Of a DNA stretch of 64,000 nucleotides, positions 32,919 through 45,200 are shown piece after piece. Each line of letters begins with the position of its first letter. The first letter of the stretch is position 1. The position numbers and the translations under genes are program-made. The notes beneath the pieces are model-generated. The model was given only the letters and a program-made list of their open reading frames with translations, was not told the origin of the DNA and made no database searches. The stretch is from Portulaca oleracea (lineage: Eukaryota > Streptophyta > Magnoliopsida > Caryophyllales > Portulacaceae), in contig CM055874.1 of NCBI GenBank assembly GCA_029582165.1, positions 46,995,769 to 47,059,768 on the forward strand. The letters run 5' to 3'.

Positions 32919-33020
32919 TGGGCCATCCTCTAGAGTCAATAACCCTCATCCTAATTGTGAATTAATTGTACGGCCCAGCCCAAATTATAACCTTGCAGGC
33001 TCTAGCGTACTCGAGGCCCA
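32919..33020 (-). promoter_or_regulatory. Site II (TGGGCY) cluster upstream of RRP5
   Basis: TGGGCC is at 32919-32924 on the plus strand. GGCCCA at 32972-32977, AGCCCA at 32977-32982 and GGCCCA at 33015-33020 read as TGGGCC, TGGGCT and TGGGCC on the other strand. TGGGCY (site II) boxes bind TCP factors and are common in promoters of plant ribosome-biogenesis genes. They lie 195-300 bp before the RRP5 ATG. A telo-box-like AAACCCTC lies near 33146. The 32919 copy belongs to the transposon arm. Function is inferred. Confidence 0.6.
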
Positions 33021-33214
33021 ATTTTTAAAAGACCCATATATCTCAGACCCGGATCCGGATCAAGACACTACTACCCAGTACCCATTTTAAATTTATTCTA
33101 CTTTATTTTTATTTGGATTTTCAGAAGCAGAATACCTAAGGCTAAAACCCTCAAAAAACCCCGTCGCTGTAATTGAACATAGTCTGTGCTAAAGCTCATA
33201 CAAGTCCCTCAACA

Positions 33215-36200
33215 ATGGCGGCATCGAATAAGAAGAGAAAATCGCATGAAACTCATGCCAAATCTTCGAGCTCCGGCAATGGCGGTCCTCCTCCGGCTTC
33301 TGCTACCGACGGACCTCAGTCTGTGCGGCTTCAATTTGACGACGACGTCCCCGATTTTCCCAGAGGTATTATCGGCATACTCTGTGTTTGTAAGGTTAAC
33401 TACTTATGTTGCTTGGTTTGAGAGTTCGTGAATTTGATTGATTGGTGTGATTTTGGTGGCAGGAGGGGGAAGCAGGTTGAGCAGGGAGGAGAGAGATGAA
33501 ATTAGGGCAGAAGTTGATGCTGAACTTAGAGGTTCCAGGAGGAATAAGAAGCATAGAGGTTTGAAGTCGGGTCGTAAACCGAACGAGGATGATTTCGGTT
33601 CATTGTTTGGGGAAGGGATTACAGGGAAGCTCCCCAGGTTTGCTAATAGAATCACTTTGAAGGTATGCTGTTAGTATGTTACAGTATTGGTGTTACTAGT
33701 AATGATTTAGGGTTTGTTGTGAGATTCAAGTTCTGATTTTGTGCAACAATTAGGGGAAGAACTGAGCTTTTAATTGTGAACAGAAATGGAATTGTCAAGG
33801 AGAATAAGGAGCATTTTGCAGTTTTGGATGTACTCGTTTATGAGTTTTGCTGTTTTTGCTTATTTTTTTTTGGTTGGCCGCTGACAAAATTTGCATTTGT
33901 GTTCCATTACTTTGTTGTTACATGAGTTTTTCGATAAAAGAAGCTATCTTTTAATTGCTATGGAATATGGATCTACGATTACCACAATTATGTAATCATG
34001 GGGGTCGTCACACGGTTAATACCACCATGTTGCCATTACATTACGTCCAGCTAAAAACCAATTTATAGTGTCTTCTTTTTGTTAATATTATTGCATTTTA
34101 CAAAATCGTCTTCTCAACTATATTGTTGGTCTCGCTGTAAATGTCAACTACGCATTTTCTTCCTGCTTTCTAGTTTTTACTAGGTTCGTGGCTGGTGTTT
34201 CTGAAAAAAACAGGGTTACTTTTGAATTTTGATGCCATATTTATCATTATTGATTGCTTCCTCAAATTGGAGAATTGTTTTCTTACTTTTTTAGGGTGAA
34301 TTACGAGAGAAATATTCTCAAAGATGTTAATAGAGTGACAATGCCAATTGAATTGCTCTGGAAGGGTTAAGGAGTACCAAGAAGTCATATTTAGGTTGCT
34401 ATTGTTTTAGAGAGTGTGATGTTCTTTTATGGACGCAGAAATATGATTACTCTATTATTTGTTTGTTTGTTTGTTTTTATTTTTTGTAAAACCGAAGGAG
34501 TAGTACTTCTAGGTTGGTGGTGTTGCACTTGAATATATAAGCTCTCTCTGCCTTATCGTGGATAGTCACTTGAGTATCTTGATTTTTTCATCGACTGCAG
34601 AACATATCTCCTGGAATGAAATTGTGGGGAGTGATCGCAGAAGTAAATGAGAAGGACCTTGCGATTAGTCTTCCTGGAGGTTTACGTGGTTTAGTTCGAG
34701 CTACTGAAGCAGTCGAGCTGGCTTTGCTGGATTCTATAAAGGTTGGTTTGCTCTTAATTTTTGACTTATCCGGAGAATGTTTTATGGACAATTATATTTG
34801 ACTTGGAAGGTTCAAGACTTCATTTGTTGTTCATGAGAGTTTAACTTTATCAAAAATTTTACATCAGCTAATTAGCAGCTCATGTATTTAGTTCGTCTTT
34901 TATATCCTTGGTTATATCCCTTTTGCAGGATGTAGAGGGCCAGATACTTTCCAGCCTATTTCATGTGGGGCAGCTTGTGTCATGTGTTGTGTTGCAAGTG
35001 GAGGATGACAAGAAAGAGATGGGGAAAAGGAAAGTTTGGCTTTCTTTACGTCTGTCCTTGTTGCATAAAGGCTACAGCTTGGAAGCTATTCAGGAAGGGA
35101 TGGTATGCATTCTACGCTTTCATTAGCTTTATTGGTTTATTTTGTACGTATTGCTTCCAACCTGATTCATTAGATCTATTCGTGCATCTTATATAACTAA
35201 GTTACCTTTCTAGTCTCACTCTTTTAACCCATTACTCCTTTACTGATCTGTCGTTTATATGTGCTTTAATATCTTTCATTATGAAGTACAGAGTGGTGGT
35301 GTCGTGTCCCCTGTGATGTGCATTTTGTGTATACTATCTGCATTCTGTGTTCAGCTATTTATATTTGCACCAGTGTTAGCAGTAAATGATAGTGGTTATC
35401 ATGGATGCTATTTAGTCAAATTGCTCATGGAGAGGCCTCAAGAGCAACCTGACATGATAGGTTGTAGTACAATTTTTTTTGTGATTTCTCGTTCCATCTC
35501 CCCTCCAAATAGCAGTTTTGACTTGTTCACTATTCCTGCTGTTTTTACAGCAATTCCAGATATAACTCTTGAAAAATTATTGTTGTAGAGAAGTATTTTT
35601 TTTTTTTTATAAATTTTTTAACGATGCATTTGGTATGTGATATGGGGGTTCGTGATGGGAATGAAAATCCATAGTGGGAACGAGAATGGGAACTTGTTCA
35701 TGAATCCCCAATGTATTTGTTTGGTATAGACTATGGAGTAATTTAAAGTGAGAATAACTTAATATTCATATTTTGCAATGGGTGAAAAGTACAGGCCCTT
35801 CATTGCTTAAAAGAGTGCAGGTGCCACACAAAAAGATGCAGGGCCTAAATGAGCACGATCAGACAGAAAGACTCAAGTTTTAGTGACTGAAAAACTGGTT
35901 GATTTGACCTCAAATTTATGCAATCAACCTGGAATTTATGTTGTATAAATCTCAACAACTGTTCTGTCTTTTTATCTAAGTTAAGATGTTCCTTGTTTCA
36001 AGTTCTTTGGGTGTCTTGTAATGATGACACTTTCATGTTATCAGGTGTTGAATGCCTATGTGAAAAGCATTGAGGATCATGGATACATTCTACATTTTGG
36101 ATTGCCATCTTTTACTGGATTTTCACCAAAGCAAAGCAGAGAAGGTTTGCCCCCTTGATCTTTGATTTCAATGGCTATTTGATTCTTTTATATTAAAAAA

Positions 36201-39200
36201 GTAGGATGATCAGTATGTAACATTAAGTACATTGTCCATTTGTTCCTTTTTGTTTCCCATGCAAAAGACATAGTGAGCTTCCATTTTTTTTTAATGTAGT
36301 TTTTATTACTAACTACCCCCTCTGCCAACATTTGATGATTGCAGTGGCAGATGGTTGTTATATAAGCAGTTTCTTGAGTCTTTGTTCTCTCTCCCCCCCC
36401 CCCCCCCAAAAAAAAAGCTTCTTGAATCTCCCCTTCTCCATACACTTCTAAAAATAGAATTGAACAGTTTCTTCATTCATGCCTTTAATTCTGCATCCTA
36501 TTTTCTTTCTTCAGGTCTAGTGATCATTGATATGGGCCAGGGGCCCTAACAAATTACCCATGTTAAGATGCTATTTATTTGTATACTTTTATCTGTGCCT
36601 AATTTAGAGATGACTTAGGTTATGCCTTGAAGATCAGGCTCTCATGTATTTCTTTCAGCTGTATGTAAAAGATGTGCATTGCTGTCTCATTGTATTTATG
36701 TTATTTCTCGTCAGTTGATGATTGGTCTTTCTCACGAATTTGCAGACAACAGGGAGGTGATTATAGGACAGCTTGTGCAGGGGGTTGTTAGTAGTATTGA
36801 TAAAGTGCGTAAAGTAGTTCACCTGTCTTCTGATACTGATTTGGTGGCTAAATGTGTGGTAAGTTATGTTACATTGATGGTATCTTGGATTGTATTTTCT
36901 TCTGGTGGTGCCCTGCCCTGTGGTTGACTCTCCTTAAACCTTTGTGCAGACAAAGGATCTCAAGGGTATCTCCCTTGATCTTCTTGTTCCAGGCATGATG
37001 GTTAATGCCCGTATACAATCCACACTGGAGAATGGGGTTATGCTATCATTCCTAACTTATTTCTCAGGAACTGTGGGTGATTCTGTTCTTATTAGTGCTC
37101 AAGCTCTCAGTTAAACAATGGTATCTTCTTTCTCTTACAGCGTCATGTTTCTGTTTTGTCAGGTTGATATCTTTCATTTGCAAAATGCATTTCCTGGATC
37201 TGACTGGAAGAAGCAACATGACAAGAATAAAAAGGTATGGCAAAGTAGGCTATTTTGTCTCAATCGTGAGTAGTGGAAATTCTACTGAAGTTGTTTGAAA
37301 ATGTTAATAAAGGAAGTCTTAGAAATCTGAACACGTGAGGATATTTCCCTTCATCAATTTGAAGTTTATGCATACCTGAGATTGTGTATTTTTGACATCC
37401 TGTCTATCTTTAAGTATATATGAGATACAAGAAACTTATGAATCAGTCTGCACCATATCAAGTGTTGTATGAGAGCAATTCTCTATACGTGTCAAAATGG
37501 CAAATAAATACTGAATGGCAGTTCTGAACGATGCTACTAGGGGGCTTCAGTGGAGCATCCTGTTGTTGCTGCGTCTCTGTGGTTATCATTAGTGCAACAT
37601 TTCCCCCCTGCTGCTTCGAAAACGTTTAAACATTGTCATCTTCATTATTGTCTAGCAATAGGAGTTGGTTGCTGTTTTCTTAAGGCTAGGATTGTGTAAG
37701 ATAATATGGCTGGGTTTTGATTGAGCGTCCTCTAATTATGCAGGTTAATGCACGGATCCTTTTCATTGATCCATCAACCAGGGCTGTTGGTTTGACCATG
37801 AACCCTCATCTCCTGCTTAACAAGGCTCCACCATTGGTAAGTTTGTTATTCTTACTGTAGCTACTTTTTCGACCATTAATAAATAGATTGTATGTTCTTT
37901 TTGCTTTCTGAAAAAATAATTTAAGGTTAGTCTCAGTTGTCTTGCTCTGATTGCATCGGTAATGTAGGCATGGACACCAGCTCCTGTGAATTTTTGATAC
38001 TCAGTTCTTTTGTGTGATAGGTTAAAGTGTTAAACAAGAAGTTGTAAACTAATACTTAAAAGAGGATACCACCAAAGAGGTGGGAGCCAAGTTAGTTACC
38101 ACCCTCTCTTCCAAGCTCTTCACCAAAATCTTGATGGAAGCAAAAGATTTCCCTTATGTGGAGATTGTGGGGTTGATGGGCCATGCTTGTCATAGGCAAT
38201 TTAGCACCCCTTACCCCTTGGAAAGCTTAGTGTTTATCTTGCGATAAGGGCCCATGGGCCTGCCTACTTTTCAAAACAAAACTTAAAAGAAGATACTAGT
38301 TGCATGAATAAATTAAAACAAAAGGTTTCTTTATTATGAACATTTCGACTGATTAGCTGTTCTAGAGGATTGTTTTGTGTTGATTTTATTGATCGAGTTT
38401 CATTTTAGTGCAGCTTGTGAAGACAGGAGAGATATATGAGCACTCTAAAATAATCAGGGTAGACAAGAGTTTGGGCCTAATGCTTGAAATCCCATCAAAT
38501 CCAGTGCCCACTCCTGCATATGTATCTGTGAGTATTGGCATCATGATAATAAGCCTGCCATTGATGTATTTATACATGTTCGTAACAATAATTTCCATAC
38601 AGATTTCTGATGTGGCTGATGAAGAAGTTCAGAAGCTGGAAAAGAAATTTAAGGAGGGGAGTGAAGTTCGGGCTAGAATACTTGGGTTCAGACTCCTAGA
38701 AGGGCTTGCTATGAGTGTTCTTAAGGTGTACTTTCAGAATCCCATTTATGCATTTTCATGAGCTCAATCAAGGATTCAAGGATTTTGGTTACTTATTTGA
38801 ATTTATATGATCAGGATGATCTGCTTGACGTTTGCTTATGAATGAAACTATCTAGTGCTTGATCTTGAAGAAGTTGTGTATGAAATTTTGCTCTCCGAAA
38901 CCATTTGTACTATGATGATGTGATCTTTCTATTACAATAGTGGTAGAATGAATGATTCCTATTATACACTGTAAGAGGACAGCACTTCAAAAATATCAAA
39001 TAGTGGTAAAGTGGTAAAATTTCTATTACGATAGCAGTATAATTCTTTAGCTTGCTTCACATGATTATTAACAGGTAAAGTACGAATTCGTTTGGTGTTT
39101 TAGGTGATTTAGACATTGTTTTCTGTATTTAGGGGATTTAGACAAGCGTATCCGGTGTAACTGTAACCATTCTGAATCCTGCCCTCATTTAGGTTTTGAT

Positions 39201-42200
39201 TTCTTCACACCAACAAGAGTGCTTGGTGTTACAATTTTAGCACGCGAATCGCAACACTCTCAAAGCCACACACTACATGGGAACATCCGCTAAGCACCAC
39301 AGCATACTCACAAGAAAAAAGACACTCAAATGTAATCTGAATAGCAACACATTATCTATGAAATGGTTTTACGGGATTCAGCCAATTGTTTTGATCCTAT
39401 GAGTTGGCTTTTGATAATGGGCATGTAATATGGTTTTGTTCTACATCCAGCTTCTGTTTTGGGTAGAGCAATTTCATGAGACATATGTAGGAGTTGATTA
39501 ACTTTTATCAACTTCCTCACTTGTCTGCAGGCTAGTGCTTTCGAAGGGTCATTGTTTACTCATGCCGATGTTAAGCCTGGGATGATTGTGAAGGCTAAAG
39601 TCGTAGCTGTTAAGGGTCCAGGTGCTATTGTGCAATTTCCTGGTGGTGTGAAGGCACTTTGTCCATTGAGACATATGTCTGAGTTTGATATCGAGAAGCC
39701 TCGGAAGAAATTTAAGGTATTCTTTGAATTGCTCATTTCTGCCTTTTCCATTCTGCTTAGTGGTGTGCTTCATTTGAAGTATAATGTTAATTGTTTTTAC
39801 TTCAATGCTGCTAACTTGTATCTCCTTAAATTTTGTTTTCCCTTGTAACCTTAAGGGCTCAGTGACCTGGTCAATTCTTAATCGTCTGTAAGAGGTTGTA
39901 TTTTCAAGTGTTTATGCATGCAACATCTCATACTTTCTGCTTGATCTACACACTCACATGCATGCGCACACGCACACATGCTCCCCTGGTTGTTAGTAAG
40001 ATTGGTATTCAATGCTCAATAATTTCAATTTTGTGTAAATTTCAACTATTTCCAAATATGTATGTCCCCCTTTCAGGTTGGAGCTGAGTTAGTCTTCCGT
40101 GTGCTGGGTTGCAAATCAAAAAGAATAACTGTTACACATAAGAAAACACTTGTGAGTATCATTTTGTTTCTGTTTTTATGTTTCTTATGCTTTACCATCT
40201 TCTGTCATTTAATGAGTTAAGTTGTCTATGTGATCCAGAAGGCTTATTTATGTGATAACTTTTGTACAAGTTTTCGGTTGACATTGTACTTGTGGTTGGT
40301 TTATCCCAGGTGAAATCTAAGCTGAGCATTCTCAGTTCCTATGCTGATGCCACTGAGGGTTTGTTAACCCATGGTTGGATCACAAAGATTGAGAACCATG
40401 GATGCTTTGTCAGATTTTACAATGGAGTTCAAGGCTTTGCTCCTAGGTTATTTTCTTTCCATCCAGTAGCACCTTTTTCAATTTTTTTTGATTGTGTTCG
40501 TCACATATTGCCAATTGTCTCTTATTATCTTGCTATCGTGTACTTTGTTATTTGTGTTATTGGACGCCTTCTTGAATTAGTGAGGCCCAGAAGAAGAAAG
40601 TCGAGTGTTTAGTGGTGTTTATCATAAAACAAATGCTTATAACTATCAGAAGTGTGGAGAAGTTCAAGGTTATTTGTAGCCAAGTTGAATCTTCTTTCTC
40701 ATGTTGCAAATGTAAATGCACCTTACTGAATTATCTTCTTAAGTAAGCTAATCGCCCTCCGCTCAGTTCCTCTTAAATGGATTCAGATCCATAACATTTC
40801 TTTTAATAATCCACACATGCCGCAAGGCTTCTGTGTTTTGCTCTCTTGTGTTTTGCAGCGTCTTTCCTTCTGTCATGATGTTGAGGATTTTCAGTTTGGT
40901 CAGTTTGTGTTCTGCAGTGTCTTTCCTTCTGTCTTCATGTTAACAATTTCCAGTTTGGTCAATTGGGTCGCAATCAATTTGCTACTTTTGTTCATCCACT
41001 TGTTTCATTGTATGGTAATAATAATTGGCTCTTCTTACTACAGATCTGAGCTCGGCTTGGAGCCAGGATGTGACACAAGCTCAAGATACCATGTTGGGCA
41101 AGTAGTTAAGTGCAGGGTAACAAGTTCAGTACCTACTTCACATCGTATCAATCTTAGCTTCATAATCTCCCCAGTGAAGGTCTCTGAAGATGAAATGGTC
41201 AAGTTGGGAAGTGTGGTTTCTGGAATTGTTGAGCTTGTTTTACCAAATGCTGTACATTTACATGTCAATGTAAAAGGAAACATGAAGGGTACGATTTTCA
41301 CTGAGCATTTGGCAGATCACCAGGGCCTTGCTGCTCAGCTGAAGTCAGCATTGAAGCCTGGGCATGAGCTTTCTGAACTGGTTGTTCTTGATATTGAGGG
41401 GAACAATTTAATACTCAGTGCAAAGTATTCTTTGGTTCATGCTGCACAACAGCTCCCTGCTGACCCCAAGCAGATCCAATCGAACTCGGTGATTCATGGG
41501 TATGTCTGTAACTTGATTGAAACTGGTTGTTTTGTGCGATTTCTGGGGCGTTTGACTGGTTTCTCTCCAAGAAAGAAGGCTTTGGATGACCGGAGTGCTG
41601 ATATATCTGAAACCTTTTATGTCGGACAGTCCGTCCGCAGCAATGTTCTTGATGTTAACAGCGAAACTGGTCGAATAACACTGTCATTGAAGCCTTCAGA
41701 TTGTTTATCTGTAGATAGTTCTTTCCTCCAGTCCTATTTCTTAACTGGGGAGAAGATTGCTAGACTTCAAGGCTCTGATTCTGGAAGCTCTGAGTTGGAT
41801 TGGGTGGAAGATTTTCATATTGGATGTACTGTGGAGGGTAGAATTCACGAGGTAAAGGATGTTGGGGTTGTTATCAGCTTTGAGAAATATGCCGATGTTT
41901 TTGGATTTATTACACAAAAACAGCTGGGTGGGAAGACCTTGGAAAATGCTTCTAAAGTTCGAGCTGTAGTTCTTGATGTAGCTAAGACAGACCGTGTGGT
42001 CGATCTATCTTTGAAGCCTGAACTTCTTAAACGATCTGGAAAAGATTCTAAAACCCCAGTTAGTAAGAAAAAACGCAAAAGAGAGGCCAAGGAATTGAAG
42101 GTGCATGAATCAGTAACTGGAATAGTGGAGATAGTCAAAGAAGAATATTTGGTAGTTTCCTTACCGGAGTGCGATTATGCTATAGGTTACACTGCTGTGA

Positions 42201-45200
42201 CTGATTACAATACTCAAAGATTATCCCATAAACAATTCTCCCCTGGAGAAACTGTCATTGCAACTATCGTGGCACTTCCAAGTGACGAAACTGCTGGGCG
42301 ATTACTGTTACTTCTTGAATCCTCTAGCCAGATTGGGGAGAGCTCGAGCTCAAAAAAGGCTAAAAAGAGGTCTGCTTATGATGCTGGGTCTCTTGTCCAA
42401 GCTGAACTCACGGAGATTAAACCCCTTGAACTACGATTGAAGTTTGGAAATGGATTCCTTGGGCGAGTTCACATTACAGAGACAAATGATCACAATGATG
42501 TTGAAAACCCCTTCTCTACTTTTAAAGTGGGGCAGACATTGACTGCCAGGGTTATTGGGAAGTATTCCCCATCAGAAAAGAACAAGAAAATCAGCCTGTG
42601 GGATTTGTCCTTGAAACCATCCATGCTTTCAGGTTAGTAGCACTAAGCGACCAACAAAGCTATTACATTTTTTTTTTGAATATTCTGGAGAGAGATTTAG
42701 TGAAGTATAAATAGCCTAAATTGTGTTTTTTTGATGTTCTTTATCGTTGTTAATTGCTTTACTCAATGATTTCAATGTGTCCAGGATCTATTGTAGAAGC
42801 GAGTAAGCAAGTGGATGAAGAATTGAACTATTCAGTGGGACAGCTTGTTAACGGTTATGTCTACAAAGTGGATAATGAATGGGTGTGGGTGGCAATATCT
42901 CGGCAAGTGAAGGCTCAGCTTTTTATTCTTGACAGTTCTTGTGAACCCAATGAACTTTTGAATTTTCAGAAACGGTTCGTGGTGGGGAACACTTTATCTG
43001 GCTATGTTTTGAGTGTGAATAGGGAGAAGAAATCTCTTCGTTTAGTTTCACATCCATTTTCCGCTCTTGCCAATGGAGCTATTCCAGATCAAAACGTACC
43101 GGATGAAAAGGGGGTTTCCCATATTCATAAAGGTGATGTTCTGGGGGGTAGAGTGTGGAAAATCCTTCCTAATGTAGGTGGCATCCTTGTGCAGCTAGGA
43201 CCTCATGTATATGGTAAGGTCCACTACACTGAACTTACAGACTCTTGGGCCTCTGATCCCTTGTCTGGCTATCAAGAAGGCCAATTTGTCAAATGCAGGG
43301 TCCTAGATATCAACCACTCAGTGAAGGGGACGTTCCATGTTGATTTATCATTGCGTACGTCCTCTGAAGCCTCTGGTAATGAGGACGCCCGCTTTGAAAA
43401 GGTTGAAGACCTTCAACCTAACATGGAGGTTAAGGGTTATGTTAAGAACATTACTCCAAAAGGGTGCTTTATTATGCTTTCTAGGAGTCTTGATGCGAAA
43501 ATCTTGCTCACTAACTTGTCTGATGGATATGTTCAAGATCCCGCAAAGGAATTTCCTGTTGGTAAGCTTGTAACTGGAAAAATTGTATCAGCGGAGCCTT
43601 TATCGAAACGGGTTGAAGTTACTCTGAAGGTGGGCGATAACAAAAGCTCTAGACAATCTGATTCTGCTGATTTAACTAAACTGAATGTTGGAGATGTCAT
43701 AAAAGGCAGAGTTAAGCGCGTGGAGTCATTTGGTCTCTTTATTGTGATCGACAATACAAACTTGATCGGATTGTGCCATATATCAGAGATTTCCGATGAT
43801 CGTGTTAAAAACCTTGAGGAGAAGTTTAGAGCAGGGCAGAGAGTTACTGCAAAAATTTTGAAGGTGGATGTGGAAAGACACAGAATATCACTTGGAATGA
43901 AGGCATCCTATTTTGAGGATGAGGACCATGAGGTTAGCACTTCATCACAAGATTCTGATGAAGAAATGGAGGCAGATTTGGATGATGATTCGGTAGCTAA
44001 GTTGCAAATTGAGGGCAATTTGAGTCAATCCGATTCTGAGTTGGAACCTGAGGATGGAGCCTCCATTGTGCAGCAGGTTGAATCAAGGGCTTCAGTGCCA
44101 CCCTTAGAGGTTGTTTTGGATGATATGGAGGAGGATGATGTTGCTGGTCAACTTGACAATTCAGAGAATGATCCCAAGGATGGAGAATTTCTCGATGAGA
44201 AGAGCAAGAAATTGGCAAAGAAAAAGGCCATGGAAGAGAAGGAGCGAGAAATAAGGGCTGCTGAGCAACGAATTCTTGAGAAAGACGTGCCCCGATCTAC
44301 TGATGAGTTTGAGAGAGCTGTTAGAACCTCACCAAACAGCAGCTTTGTTTGGATTAAATACATGCAGTTTATGCTCTCTATGGCTGACGTTGAAGGAGCC
44401 CGTGCTGCAGCTGAAAGGTATTGAACAGGAATCCCTTTTATATTTGTGCATTTAGTTGGAAAAGTTTCCTAGGAAGGTCAACTTTCCTTGCAGGGCCAAT
44501 CATTTTACTCTCAAAATCATTAACATTTTCCCAAGGTAGGGGTAGAAATTTTTTTTCCTAGGAAAGTTTTCCCCAGGATCTACCAAACGCACCCTTAGTT
44601 ATTCCATTTCAATGGTTTCATTTCCTTGATCCCTTCCAAATAGATCCATTTTTTTTTCATCTGCCATAACATTAGAGAGGTGTCCCTCCCAGAAAAGTGT
44701 CCTTAAGAGATATTATGTCAATTGTAATATGTTTATGCGTGAAATTCCTGTGAATTGTAATGCGAATACTGATACTTAATTTTTCATGTTTGAAGGGCTC
44801 TGAAGACGATCAACATAACTTTCGAATCTGAGAAACTTAACATTTGGGTGGCTTATCTTAACTTGGAAAATCAATATGGCAGCCCTCGTGAGGTATGTAC
44901 TACATTTGAGAGTTGGCTCAAAATGTTTTGTATTACTATCTATCCCCTCTTTTAGAGTAATTTAAGTGAAATTAACCATCTGATTCAAGGCACTTATCAT
45001 TTCATGACACTAATGGCTTTAAGTTATTACTCCCTCCGTTCCATATTAATTGTCATAATTTTGACTTTCACGGTCTCCAATGCCACTTTTTGATTGGTAA
45101 TTTCTTACATAATATATTAACAATTGCAATATTATACTTTTATGATAGCATTTCTCGAAACTAATCTAATGGTGGTAATTTTATATAGCAACTCATTGTA

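Larger units (their letters stand above)
17924..32942. mobile_element. Long inverted-repeat (foldback) element, host of the nested stack
   Basis: The left arm (17924-18260) read inverted matches the right arm 19080-19411 continued at 32888-32942: TTGTTGACTCTAAATGATGG at the left against GGCCATCCTCTAGAGTCAA at the right, with GTCCCCA.ATATTTT.CAAT and TTTTTTGGCGTAAAATTT shared between arms. The right arm is split by the MULE unit at 19412-32878. The centre (18261-19079) holds a hAT MITE. No protein of its own is visible. Non-autonomous; family uncertain, the long arms suggesting a Mutator-like or foldback element. Confidence 0.75.
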
